Positions 1 to 11,045 of a DNA stretch of 64,000 bases are shown here, piece by piece. How positions within the stretch are numbered: the stretch's first letter is position 1; each line of letters begins with the position of its first letter. The notes beneath the pieces are model-generated. The model was not told the origin of the DNA. It did not search any database and saw only the letters and a list, made by a program, of their open reading frames with translations. The stretch is taken from assembly GCF_030463535.1 (NCBI RefSeq), contig NC_132898.1, positions 25,305,662-25,369,661 of the forward strand, given 5' to 3'. Both the position numbers and the translations under genes were made by a program. The DNA is from Salminus brasiliensis (lineage: Eukaryota > Chordata > Actinopteri > Characiformes > Bryconidae).

Positions 1-69
1 CTGTTCAATACAGATACCAACACTGATGTTGACTTCAGTACTGACACTTTTAGGCCAAATGCTTGTGGT

Positions 70-275
70 CAAGTAGGGTGGTGATCATCCAATGCTCTTG
101 GCGCTGAATGCAATCAAATCCTTACAGCACTGCTGCAAAATCTAATAGAGAGCCCTCACTGGACAGTAGAGACAGTTACTCCAACAAAAGCAGGATAAAC
201 TAAATTTTAATACCTTTGATTTCAGAAGAAACAGTGAATGAGCAGGTGTCCCAATACTTTTGTCCATATAGGCTA
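70..275 (+). repeat. MITE family A fragment (Tc1/mariner-like end)
   Basis: A truncated copy of a short non-autonomous DNA element that recurs about eleven times in this window. Its right end reads GGTGTCCCAATACTTTTGTC, preceded by the family's internal text on tracts such as TGCAATCAAATCCTTACAGC. Intact copies (4426-4930, 63012-63553) have terminal inverted repeats and TA-rich flanks, which suggests Tc1/mariner mobilisation. No coding capacity. The remainder of 1-667 shows nothing recognisable. Confidence 0.75.
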
Positions 276-1002
276 TTTCTATATGATTGCTTTTATCACA
301 TCCTGTAGTAAAACACTTTTACAGTTTGTCTTCTGTATATTTTTACTGTAGTCTGAATTCATGCTTATAGGAGGATTCTCGCACACTTAGGCCTTGTGTG
401 TAGCAAAATTCCTATTTCAAAACTTTAATGATCTTGTAATTCTGAGGATCCAATGGCAAGAAAAACAGTATTATAGCACTCGAATGACATCAGTAGACAT
501 ACAGACTAAAAAATACTTTGCAGCAATACAACAGCAAAATGCAAATATTAATAAAGAACAGACATGAGCAACACTGAACATAGTGTCAAAGTAGGGTGTT
601 TCTGAAGTAACACCAGCCAGCTGTAGTAGGTTCAGTAAATGAGGAAATCTGGTGTCTCTTTGGAGACGTGACCTACTTCCAACATGACAGGCTGCCCAAA
701 TCTATTTCTATTGCGGCCAGTGAAGCCGGTCTGCTCACTGATCCCCTCAAAACCCTTCAGAATCTGATCAGCCACCCATCAAACTTCAGCATCTTGGCTG
801 GACCTGATTCGTCCATGTGCGGCCTTGAATACCAAGCCAGACTTTGCCATTTATCAAAAGACAGTAACTGTTCAGGCTTACCATCATCTTACTGTAGTAC
901 CATCCAGCACAGTATCTCCCTTACAACTTTTATCATGACTTAATAATCAAATCTTTATCTGCTGCAATGCCGTACATTTGATTGCCACAGTCTTTTTCTA
1001 CA
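276..1002. other. Intergenic stretch, nothing recognised
   Basis: AT-rich unique sequence. A 91-codon open frame at 668-943 has no recognisable domain and no flanking splice pattern, and I do not treat it as a gene. Confidence 0.5.
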
Positions 1003-1275
1003 GCAACCACTTGGCAACACCCTAGCAACCAACTACTTAAAATTACCATGGCAAATACCATAGCAACCGCCTGGCTCAACTCCAGCATTTTCTACAGCAA
1101 CCACTCAAAATATGTTAGCAACCACCTTAGCAACTATGCTACCCAGCTACTATTCCGTAGCAACACCCTAGCAACCACCAGGAAAACCATCAAATCACCT
1201 AGCAACAAACTAGCAACCACTAGGAATACCAAAGCAACTGCATGGCATCCACCGTTAGCATTAGCCTAGCAAGTT
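1003..1275. repeat. Degenerate CTAGCAACCAC tandem repeat
   Basis: More than 15 imperfect copies of a roughly 10-12 bp unit with the core TAGCAACCAC (variants TGGCAACACC and TAGCAACTATG). The divergence between units suggests an old array. Repeats with this core are common in fish genomes. The open frame at 982-1269 is a by-product of the repeat. Confidence 0.8.
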
Positions 1276-1918
1276 CCACTGAAAACAAAACCACTTCATT
1301 TCTTCAGCAAATCCACTTTTCTAGTTTACAGTCATACAGTATATTTGAGTTGATGTATATTTTTATTGCTACATTAATGAAGTTCCCACAGATTTTCACA
1401 AAAATCCTCCCCTAAAGAACATAAAGGCAAACGAAAACAACCCTAACATTCACACTAGTGTAATCTAGGTCATCACTATGCTCTATCCCTCTCTCTCTTT
1501 CTCTCTCTGCGCTCTTGACACATTGTCCCATATATAAATATAAGGCAACTCTGAGCTCACCGATTGCTGTACAGTGGCACCCAGGGCCGCTGCAGAAGGC
1601 TTATGGGGCTTTCTAATTAAACAAAGGACTGGCCTACTTTCCTAGACAGAAATTAGGGCCAAACAAGAAAAATGGCAGCCCCAACAGTCACTGATCTGAT
1701 TTATTTATTTATTCATTTTGAAGATGTGTTTCTTTTGATGCAGGAGGAGTCGTTTGGCCCATTTCTAAGGCAAAATCTCAATCTGAGGCCTTACCAAGAG
1801 AATCTGAAAATAGACTTTCTCTTGGGCTGCTGACGTATGCGTGACTTCAATATCACATTTCTAATGGCAGCCAATTTGACCCTTTTGCTCCACTTTATAC
1901 ATCATATACAGTAAACAT
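1276..1918. other. Unique intergenic sequence
   Basis: No gene seen. It holds a short TC tract near 1487-1508. From about 1560 to 1860 it is of higher complexity than its surroundings, with no repeat text I recognise, so it is a candidate conserved non-coding block (see findings). Confidence 0.4.
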
Positions 1919-2391
1919 ACACCTATCAGCCACAACATTAGTACTATTGAAAAATATTGATTATCTTCATCTATAGTGGTTTCTGTCAGGGGGTGCAATA
2001 TATTAGGCAGCAAGTGAGACAACAAGTGACAGTTGGTTCTTAAAGGTGATTATTTGTTATAAACAGGAAGTGATGCATAAGAATCTGAGATGCTTTGACA
2101 AAGGGCCAACTGTAATCACTAGACAACCGGGTCAAAATATTTCTAAAACATCAGACAGGTCATGTGGGGGTTTTCTGGTATGCACTGGTCAGTACCTACC
2201 AAAAGTGGTCCAAGAAAGAACAACCTGTGAACCATCAAAAGAGTCATGGGCACCTTGGGCATATTGATGCTCATGGAGGTCCCAACCTCACACCTCACAA
2301 GGTCTCATGGAGTCCATGCCTCGAATGCTCAGATCAGTTGTAAATCTACGTAATATTAGGCAGGTGGTGCTATTATTATGACTGAAGTGTA
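1919..2391 (+). repeat. MITE family B copy, nearly full length
   Basis: Begins with ACACCTATCAGCCACAACAT and ends near GGTGGTGCTATTATTATGAC. These correspond to the inverted ends of a fish element whose usual ends read CACCGATCAGCCATAACATT. Related copies lie at 5482-5978, 26965-27331, 38375-38485 and 40100-40470 (reversed). Internal text such as GACAAGGGCCAA followed by ACAACCGGGTCA is shared between copies. The short open frame inside it is not a gene. Confidence 0.75.
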
Positions 2392-3210
2392 CAGTAACAT
2401 CCCATTAGTATCATTTGTAATAATTATGATTAAATGGCCCTTTTTGTTGACTTTACATTTGAGCAATATCCCACCTGAGTACACTGTTCAGATGAGTAGG
2501 CAAGATGGCAGCGGTTTACATCACATTGTTGGCAACTGTGCTAACACAGGCCATCTGGACCTTTTCAAATATTCTCCTTTGTTGCTTAGTCCCCACTATC
2601 CCTGTTGTTTTGAAACCCTTGGTAGTGGTTTTAACGATATTTATTATCTATGCTCCATCTATAAATGCATTGTTTCATAGCTGCTATGTTGAACAAGCTT
2701 CACAAAATCGTATTCATGGAAGCGTATATATGGAAATCGATCCCAATGTTCCACAGGGAATGCAGTGCTTTAGCCCACTACAGGAAAACCAAAAGACTGT
2801 GCAAGTCCCCAGCGATGCCCTAACCAGCCATGGCCAGGAGCAGGGATAGACTGGCCATGGAGAGGAACAGGGGGATTCCCAGAGAGAGGTGAGAGTAGGG
2901 AATAATAAAATGCTTGTGTTAAACTGGTTAAAGGCCAGTAAGGTTGTACTCCAGCAGTAGAGTGCTTTCTGCTTTCACCCTCCAACAAACGTCGTGAACG
3001 CAGCCTACACTTTGGTGTCCAATCAATACCTCACATTCTGTTGCCATAGAGACTTGCTTATTCACTGTTTCCAATGAGTCATGAGACAAGTAGAGATTGT
3101 AGAGAGTGTATCACACACTTGCCATTATTATCACTCCTGCTGGCTGACCAGCAGAGATGGGGCTGCTCTAATGGGACACAGTGCAAAGCAAGTACAGTGT
3201 AACAGCCAGG

Positions 3211-3211
<1 letters not shown>
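2392..3211. other. Intergenic stretch, no gene recognised
   Basis: Holds a 114-codon open frame (2505-2849) with two hydrophobic runs and a reasonable start context (AAGATGG). It has no domain I recognise, no family match and no splice context, so I leave it out as a gene. Confidence 0.4.

Positions 3212-3269
<58 letters not shown>
3212..3269. repeat. (AT)n microsatellite
   Basis: Uninterrupted AT dinucleotide run of about 58 bp. Confidence 0.98.
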
Positions 3270-3273
<4 letters not shown>

Positions 3274-4332
3274 GAATACATTTTTCAATATGTTTTTCAT
3301 AGAACCTTCTACAAGACGTTGTCCATCATAAGGAAGAACTATTTAAATCATCATACGATTTAAACTATTTTTAGTTATTAGTCTATAGAATACAATTGAT
3401 TTTATAAGGCTGGCACAAGACTAGGCTAGCAATCCCATTGCTCAGCTCCCATCATGAATAGCAAAAGATCAAAATGCTGAAAACTTAGAGGTCAACTTAC
3501 ATTTAAAATCAATGATAAAATAACATTCACCCTAATAATGCACCCTACTGTACTGGCACAGACCTCCACATTGCCACATCGGCCTCCTAATTCATAACAT
3601 TGCTGACACAGCTCACATCATTTACCTCTTTAAATTCTGACAAAGCTGTGGTAAAATAAAGTTTTTATTGGCCAACTGCTGTTCATGTATTGTGTTGGAC
3701 ATGAATGTTGTTGGCTTCCAATTTTGACAGATTTCACTTGTGTAGCCCAAGACAAAAGGAAGATGAATAGAGATTTTCACAGAAAGAAAGGGAAGCATGG
3801 TTAATAAGCACTTCTCATAATGACATGGGTAAAGGCAAGGCAAACATGCTGGGAAACCATTATCACAACCTCCTAATTGCAACCACAGTAGGAGAAAAAA
3901 AGAAAAGCTTAATGACAAATCTTGTTTTTCATAGTTTTAGTGGTTTTAATGCAGGCCTAATGCAAGCACTCACTCCAAACACTCGTCTTATGGTAAGATA
4001 AAATGTTGATCAATACAGCTCATTTCCCGTTGCAGAAAAATGTCTTTCCCTGTTCTACCACACTTAATGAGGAGAGTTTCATAATTAGCTGATGATTAGT
4101 AGTTCATTTAGTTCATTCAAAACAGGATAACTACATTATTATTATTATTATTATTATTAGAGCTATATGGTAAAACTCAGTTGACAGCGTTAGGATTATG
4201 ATTAAGACCAGGCTGGGATTTTGTGTTCTGGTTAGGGACAATGTAAATAAAAAAAATAAAAAATGTGAATTTAATAGATGAATACGAATACAAATAGATG
4301 AATTAATAGTTGAACATAATATAATATAACCA
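3270..4332. other. AT-rich intergenic stretch
   Basis: No gene seen. It contains an (ATT)n microsatellite at about 4135-4159. The open frames here are short and without recognisable domains. Confidence 0.5.
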
Positions 4333-4418
4333 GACATTTTATTAAAAACATCTACCTTGGGCTTTCACTCACTTGCCGCTTTATCAGAAACACCTACCTT
4401 GTGCTTCTGCTCACTGGC
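4333..4418 (+). repeat. Two units of the TTATTAGAAACACC repeat
   Basis: Two adjacent units of about 40 bp built on TTTATCAGAAACACCTACCT followed by TGCTTCTGCTCACTGGC. This is the same unit that is amplified about 19 times at 43547-44265, nearly 40 kb away. This short pair abuts a MITE family A copy directly. Confidence 0.8.
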
Positions 4419-4425
4419 TTGGTTA

Positions 4426-4930
4426 TATCATTTGGACAAATGTATTGGGACACCTGCTCATTCATTTTTTCTTCGGAAATTAAGGTATTAAAAAAAGTTA
4501 CTCTAGCTTTTGTTGGAGTGACAGTGGAAGAAAGCTTTTTACTATATTTTGTAGTTTGCTTTGTTGTAAAGATTTGATTGCATTCGGTGACAAGAGTGTT
4601 ACTGAGGTCAGGATGTTGAAAGATCTTCACCCCACCTCATCTTAAACTCCCCAACTTATCCCCCATAAATATTGCTCCAACCGTCATTCCAGAGAACACT
4701 GCTCCACAGCTCAATGCTAGCCCACACCTGGCATTAGGAATTAGGGCAACAGGTTCATGTTTATCTGCTACAGAGAGTCCTATTCTTTTGCCAAGACTTC
4801 TCTAGAGACTAGACGAGCTGTGTGTGTGCATGTGTGCATTTGCACATCTGTGTCAGCAATGGGTCCAACTTGAGTTAGCTGAATACATTCATTAGAAAGG
4901 ATGTCCACAAACATTTGGACATGTAGTGTA
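4426..4930 (-). repeat. MITE family A, nearly full length
   Basis: A roughly 505-bp copy running from TGTATTGGGACACCTGCTC to ACAAACATTTGGACATGTAG. The two ends are inverted relatives of each other (GGACA...GGACACC at both sides). It lacks an open frame and must depend on a transposase encoded elsewhere if it was ever mobile. Confidence 0.85.
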
Positions 4931-5481
4931 CTTTTACTTGCTGGCCACTTAAATAAATTGTCTGCATTCTGCCCCTCACTGCGACCCCTCTGTTAACTGC
5001 AGGAACTCCCTCCTCTACCTGTGATGTGTAGCAGAGCTGCTTGCAGGTTAGCACAGCAGACTCAGGTGGAGTGTAATATTTACTCTAGGTGTTTCTGACG
5101 CAGGCAGAGCAGACCTGCTCTTATCCGAGCGAGCCTTGTGGTCCGTTCTCATTTCTGCTGCTCTGCTCACCGTCTCTGGTCTCCGGGCTAATTAACCCAG
5201 ATGAGGGATGATATTAATATCACCGTGGAGATGAAGACGGGTCCAGGCTGGAAATGGGGCAAAGGCATGAAGGAGAGAGAGGGGCCGGATTTAAGAATGG
5301 AGACTTTGTTGAAGTGGGTCACTCCAGCCCCCTCCATCAGCGGCTGGGGAGAAATATCTGTTACTATATCCAAACACCCAAAGGCTCTTTTTAATTGCTT
5401 ATTACCCCTGAGCTTTGGGTCCAATGAAAAGCTTTCAGTGCTCTTAAAGGGGAAGGAGACTCTGTAGAGCATCTGTAATGT
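4931..5481. other. Unique intergenic sequence, candidate regulatory block
   Basis: From about 5040 to 5470 the sequence is GC-richer and free of recognised repeats, with the homeodomain-like motif GGGCTAATTAACCC near 5186-5199. Open frames on both strands (88 and 114 codons) overlap each other and have no domains. No gene is called. Confidence 0.35.
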
Positions 5482-5978
5482 GTGTCGACCGGCCATAACA
5501 TTAGTACCACTGACAGGTGAAGTGAAAAACAATGACTATCTTCATCTACAGTGTAACTCTGTCAATGGGTGGATATATTAGGCAACAAGTAAACAGTCAG
5601 TTCTTAAACTTGATGTGGATGAAAGCAGTAAAGAAGGGTCAAGAGTAAGGATCTGAGCCACGCTGACAAGGGTCAAGTTATGATGGCAAGACGGCTGGGT
5701 CAGAACATCTCCAAATCATCAGGTCTTGTGAGGCGTTCACAGTATGCAGTGAACCAACAAAAAGTGGTTCAAGAAAAGACAATCAGTGAACTGGCAACAG
5801 GGTCATGGGCACCGAAGGCTTCATGGAGGCCCCACCTCATAACTTACAGGAATGAAAGGATCTGATGCTTTTGTCTTGGGGCCAGAGAACACAGGACGCC
5901 TTCAGAGTTCTTGTGAAGTCGATACCTTCAATGGTCAGATCTATTGTGGTGGCATAATGGACAGGTGGTGTCAAATAT
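5482..5978 (+). repeat. MITE family B copy, nearly full length
   Basis: Starts near GGCCATAACATTAGTACCAC and carries the family's internal text (GGCAAGACGGCTGGGTCAGA, GGGTCATGGGCACC). It ends near ACAGGTGGTGTCAAATATAC. Its length and order match the copy at 1919-2391. Confidence 0.8.
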
Positions 5979-6052
5979 ACAGCTGCAACATATACTTATG
6001 TAAACACAATGTAAAGGTTCTAGAAAGAACAATTATTAATTAATTCATTAAT

Positions 6053-6330
6053 TAGTGGTGGCTCAGCGGTTAGATCGCTGGGCTATCGACAACAGGGTTG
6101 TGGGTTCGATTCCCGGGCTTGGCAAGCTGCCACTGTTGGGCCCTTGAGCAAGGCCCTTTACCCTCTCTGCTCCCCGGGTGCTGGAGTTGGCTGCCCACCG
6201 CTCTGGGTATGTGTGTGTACTCACTGCCTCTAGTTCACTAGTGTGTGTGTGTGTGTGTGTGTTAACTACCACAGATGGGTTAAATGCACAGGACACATTT
6301 CGCTGTACAGTGTACGTTTACCTTTTTAAA
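6053..6330 (+). mobile_element. tRNA-derived SINE
   Basis: The 5' part is tRNA-like, with a pol III A box (GTGGCTCAGCGGTTAGA, 6057-6073) and a B box (GGTTCGATTCC, 6102-6112) about 45 bp apart. After it comes the body text GCCACTGTTGGGCCCTTGAG, which I know from fish SINEs. A (GT)n run at 6240-6262 interrupts the body. No reverse transcriptase is encoded, and SINEs depend on a partner LINE. The organism-level hint (ostariophysan-type SINE) is inference. Confidence 0.85.
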
Positions 6331-6574
6331 TTGAAATAGAACCTTCAGTAGAGTTTTGTAAATGTAACATGAGGGCAAAGACATGACATAGTATGGAACA
6401 TATTCATAGTAAGGTCTTGCACTGATTAATGTCAATGTTCATAAGTTCACCATCAGCCAAACACGGAACAAGAGTGATGCGCATTGTAGAATACCAGAAT
6501 AGCATGAAGGATGCTGCTCCTCTTTAAAAAGAACACTTCTGGCCTTCTGAGGTTTGCTCAAGATCACATGAGCA

Positions 6575-6790
6575 AACTAGAAGCCCATTTAAAGACAGAT
6601 TCTGGACTGCACCATCAAATTCTTCAGGAATTCTTCTGAACACAGGGTTATCTGTTTGTGAACTCAAGCATAACGGTCAGTGGGTCATGCAGCAAGACAA
6701 CAACCATACATACATAGTCTACAAAGACATGGTTAAACTAGGACAAATGTAACATTTTGGAATGGCCAAGACAAATTCAGATAATATTCT
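6575..6790 (+). pseudogene. Possible decayed Tc1-like transposase fragment
   Basis: The run GTCATGCAGCAAGACAACAA, followed later by AACATTTTGGAATGGCC, resembles the DNA for the catalytic segment of Tc1-like transposases (a 'W.MQQDN...K...EWP' pattern in translation). The frame is broken and no ends were found. Confidence is limited because the match is from memory and short. Confidence 0.4.
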
Positions 6791-7570
6791 GCTCACCACA
6801 GAACAGCTAAAAGCCACTGCTAAGCTACCTCGGCTACAGATCCTCAGAGAATCAGACAGCCCAGTGCAGCTGCTACTGACTAACTGCTGAGCTACCGACA
6901 GTGTCGAGAATAAAAATGAGTGTCTGAGAGAGTCAGGCGACAGTTTCTGCTGTGTTTGGACTCGCTAGCCGGTGTTCTAAGCTTAGATAAGTTTGCCTGC
7001 AGGCTAAATACCGCAGCACAGGCTGTCAAATCACACACATTTCGACTGTTTCAGGCCTATTTAGCAGAATGGTTTATCCAGGTTTGCTTGTTTTCCATTT
7101 TAATTGATCTCAGCATCTCACTAAACTCACAACTACGGTGGGCTTGTTTTTCCTCCCATTTGTTTTTAGAGTGTGACGCCACCAATCAGTAAGCTCCCAC
7201 AGAGCCCCCACCCTCCCTGTTGCTCACTTGAATGCACCTGGAGGGAGATGAGCTGATTAGGCTGTGTACTAGATAGACATAGAACGGAAATTTGACACAT
7301 TAATTTGGAAATTACGGTTCTCAGTTTCAGATTCCAGCAATATTTTTTCACCTTCCTCAATAAATGCATGTAAAAACATATAAAAGTAAAAAAAAAAAAG
7401 GTATATTAATCTAGATTATTAAACACAGATCTGTTCACATTTCAGGTCAAATTTCTGTAGAAAATGTTTTATTTTATTTAATGCATTCACAACCTTTTGT
7501 GAGGAACCCGGACAATAAATAGACTTGCAAAGTCTGATGTTTGGTAACTAATATAAAACTGGTAATGTAC
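6791..7570. other. Spacer downstream of setmar
   Basis: No gene recognised. The open frames at 6920-7192 (+) and 7166-7369 (-) have no domains. AT-rich towards 7380-7570. Confidence 0.45.
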
Positions 7571-7576
7571 TTTATT
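7571..7576 (-). terminator. Candidate setmar polyadenylation signal
   Basis: AATAAA on the minus strand, about 80 bp beyond the setmar stop codon (7657-7659). It is the nearest canonical signal and would give a very short 3' UTR. Other A-rich variants occur further down near 7470, so the true end is uncertain. Confidence 0.5.
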
Positions 7577-7656
7577 TTTTCATAATCAGAAGTCCTTTAT
7601 AGTTTTACTGTGTTACAACTGGATACATCAGTGAAGAACCTAAGAACACTATAAAG

Positions 7657-9030
7657 TCAGTGCAGGACTGAGATATCTAGAGGTAAAAACCCAGAGCAGT
7701 TCAGGGCTCCACAGCGACATTCTTTCCTCTGAAGAGCTCCAGTGTCCACCTGTGCTTCCAGCCCATGCGTTGATGTGTTGGCAACATGTCCTCCAGAGTA
7801 GTCGAAGGTGAGCTCCTCACCCATTTCCACGTCTCTTCTAGTGAACAGCGCCAACCTGGGCACCAGCGAGTGCACGCGCACTGGCACCATCACCAGGTTA
7901 GGCTGGCAGGAGTGGTTCAGAAAGCGTCCCACATTGCCCACAGCAGCCGGGTCTACAAATGTCCGGCTGAACTCCTGCCCACCCCTGTGCTCCTGGACAG
8001 CGATAATGTAGTTCATGTCGTCAGAAGTCTGAGACAGCTGCCTCTGGCGTGCCTCCTGGAATCCAATCACCTCCCCAGCATACTCACAAACAAAGGAGCC
8101 TCGTGGGATCTGTTCCAGAGCCAAAACCCCCCAGCCACGGTCCTGAGTACGAAAGGCACCCAGCTGCACCTTCAGGCCGCTCTGGACCAGGCGTGACTGG
8201 CAGGACTCGCTGCACTCACACAGGACATTGCACTCGAACACAGGCTGGCTATAAGATTGGTCGGCCTTGTCTTCTCGCTGCTCTGCCAGACGGCCCTTGC
8301 TGGTATAGGCCTGACCGAAGCACAGACACGGGCAGCTATCTGGCAGGCAGGTCTGTGACCGGCAAGAGCAGCCAGGCAGCGTCACCTCACTTGGGTCAAC
8401 TTCACAGCCGGGGCCCTGGACACTCTCTGGACTGTACTGCAGGACACAGATCGAAGACAGATAACACAGAATCAGCATCCAAAAAAAAATCATATTGATA
8501 CATACAATTTACATTTACACAGTTATATTCAAAGCTACTAATGTAAAACCTAACTACATTAATCCAAAGTGGAACTGGAAGTTTTAATGGGCCTCTTTTT
8601 TAAACATGGAAAATGGCATCTCCTTGCATCCCTCCTTACTTTTTATTTTATTCCAAAATGCTTAGTGTAGTCTTCCACTATTTGAGCCCTTTCCTGCACT
8701 CTGGGAACCGACACCTGTAATCAGTGTGGGGTGAGAAAGTGGAACTGTGCTCCCATCTAGTGGCCGTAAAGAGGCACTACAAGGCAGCACACAAACAAAA
8801 ACAATACAAAACTTAATAAAAATATATAAACAAAAATTATAATAACAATATCCTTTAAACACACAAGGGTGCAGGTCACCGCACGCTTTGTCGTGCTTTG
8901 TAAAAACGAAAGATATAAAAAAAAATTGTACCTGGAACTTGGGGAAAGAGTCCTCGCTCGTATTGGTTTCTATTAAAACGGGAACATTTTCCAAACCATT
9001 GCTTAAATCCCGACCAAAGGAGGGCATCAT
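7657..9030 (-). CDS. setmar: SETMAR-type histone-lysine N-methyltransferase (SET domain, no transposase)
   Basis: Predicted nuclear protein methyltransferase that moves methyl groups from S-adenosylmethionine to lysine. Two coding exons: 9030-8932 (33 codons, ATG at 9028-9030) and 8436-7657 (259 codons plus TGA). The donor is CAG|GTACAA and the acceptor CTGCAG|TAC, both phase 0, and the junction reads FQ|YSPES, which matches the human protein (FQYTP). The 292-residue product has a Cys-rich pre-SET region (about 55-113, ending FECNVLCECSESC), a SET core (about 130-248) with YAGEVIG, NYII, RFLNHSC (NHSC at 207-210) and GEELTFDYSG, and a post-SET CxC...C (273, 275, 280). All the expected catalytic motifs are present. 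Its length fits the SET half of human SETMAR. The mariner transposase fused downstream in primates is absent, as expected outside anthropoids. The open frame continuing upstream of 8436 is intron read-through. Confidence 0.95.
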
Positions 9031-11045
9031 TCTCCCATCTGCACCTCCTCACCACCCCTAAGGGAGAGAACCTCTAATACAGACTACAGCCGCCAAGACA
9101 GCTCCCATCTACCCAGCTACAGCAGCAATGCGCTGCAGAAACGCAGAACACGGAAGCGTCGCAGGAATGTGCTTCAAAATAAAAGTCCCTTACTCAGGAG
9201 TCACAAAGTCACATGACCTGTGCGCCACTAGTGAGGCCAGTATCTTCTGTTGATTTGTGCTACCTTATCAAAATGTCCCACCATAAAATTTATTTCTAGG
9301 TATTATTTTACTATTAAACATATAAACTATACATAAGCTATTAGGACAGCCTATAAATATATCATAAAATGCCCCCAGTATTAGAACAGTGTGTAGGAGG
9401 ATATCCTTTATACATCCATATGTATTCAATATGTAATATTCAACACTGATTTTCCATTATGCATTTGTGGAACAATTGCAGAAAAAAATAGTCCTTGTTT
9501 ATCTTTTTTTTTTTTTTTTTTTTTTTTAACACACCAGTTTAGTTGCACTACAGAATATTTCCTAACACAAGAAATAACACTAAAGGTCCTATCTTACTCC
9601 TAGTAGTAATAATAGTAACGGTAAAAAACATAGGTGCGCCACTGACCGAAAACAACCTAGGCAGAAGTCAACAGTTAGACAGACATTGCTATGTTGGCAG
9701 TGAGTTGTAAACACAGGGGTGTGCTCAGCGCGCGTACACCCCAGCTTTGCCCCTTTGAAATAGCAATCCGTCAGAGAGACCGCACCTGGGTCTTAATGGC
9801 AATGGCAAGTGACACGCTTTGGTTCATGGTTTAATTAAGACCTAGTACAAGCCTTTTGCATGTTTGGAGCAGCGCAAGGCGTACTTTTCCATCATTACGA
9901 TAGCAAAGACACACCGACACGGCCTAAACCAAGCTGCGCTGTGCACGGTTGACAGCTCGCCTAAAGATCGCTAAAATATGGCCCTATATAATATACCCCA
10001 TTAAATACAACCCTGGTGTTTATTATTTTTGTTTAAAAAAAAAAAAAAAAAAAAAAAAAGCACAATCCTGGCTGTAACTTGATTTTTTTTTATTTCCTTT
10101 TTAAACCACAAAACATCAATGTATGAGCATTAAATAAAACACAAAACAGCACTGCTGCAGATGCACCCGCCACTTCAACAGGGTCTGATTGGCACTTTAG
10201 AAACTCCCCCCACCCACCACACGTTATCATGTGCTTTGTAAAGCTGCTAAGATGCTCTATTGAATGAGACTGTCACAGGGTAGCCACTTATCTGCAATTG
10301 CAGGCTTTTGCATTTTTAGCAATTATCAAAAAGAAAATATTTAGAAACTAGTTAAACACATTGGGGGGAAATTAAACAACAATTAGCACAATTTTTTTTG
10401 TTCTGTTAAAAAAAAAAAGAAAAAAAAAAAGAAAAGAAAATTAACCGTTTGCATCTGGAAGGCATCCAGGCTATTCTTCAGTCCATGTTATATTTACTAC
10501 TAACTTTACTGAACACCACTCAATGTTTCTAAAAGGTTTAGTGTCTGAGTTTGCATGTTTAGAACAGCTGGTCAAGCTAGAGAGCAAAGTTAAAAAGAGG
10601 ACCAATCGTATGTGCAAGCACCACAAAGACAGTAACAATTCGACAGACCCAAACTGAGGATCGAAAATAAAACAATGTTGTTCATACTGAGGCAGAAATC
10701 GTGGAACATAGTTAAAATGCTCATAGACGTCATCACAATGGTCCCACACGTTAAAGCCCCAATCAGGAACTGCTGCAGCCGCTCAAAACAGAGAGTTTCA
10801 AAGAATGCCCCCTATAAACGTAAAATGTGCATGATTTCCATATTCTCTCTTCTTTTTTTCTTTTCTTGCGAAAACAGAACTCAGAAACAGTCCTGTGGTG
10901 CTGCTTCAGCAGTTCCTGATTTGGGCTTTAAGAGGCTGGTCTAAAACAGTCAGTCAAGTGACAGTTGGTTGAGTTGTTGAACTTGAATGGAAAAGGAGGA
11001 AAAAACGGAGTGTGGCCATTTTTCTCGTCCTCTGCGTCAAGACGC
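9031..11045. other. setmar upstream region and brk1 3' flank
   Basis: About 2 kb between setmar exon 1 and the brk1 stop codon. The part next to 9030 should hold the setmar promoter. It holds a T run at 9504-9528 and an A run at 10035-10059. The part from about 9600 to 10020 (with the text AATGGCAATGGCAAGTGACA) looks like a dispersed DNA element, but I could not define its ends. Part of 10060-11045 may be brk1 3' UTR. No other gene is supported. Confidence 0.45.

Noticed and set aside
668-943. 91-codon open frame
   Set aside because: No domain, no splice context, surrounded by old repeats.
2505-2849. 114-codon hydrophobic open frame with a fair start context
   Set aside because: No family recognised, no conserved motif, no exon signals; expected by chance in 64 kb.
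7786-8498. Plus-strand open frames of 136, 67 and 149 codons
   Set aside because: Antisense shadows of the setmar SET exon, which has clear catalytic motifs on the minus strand.
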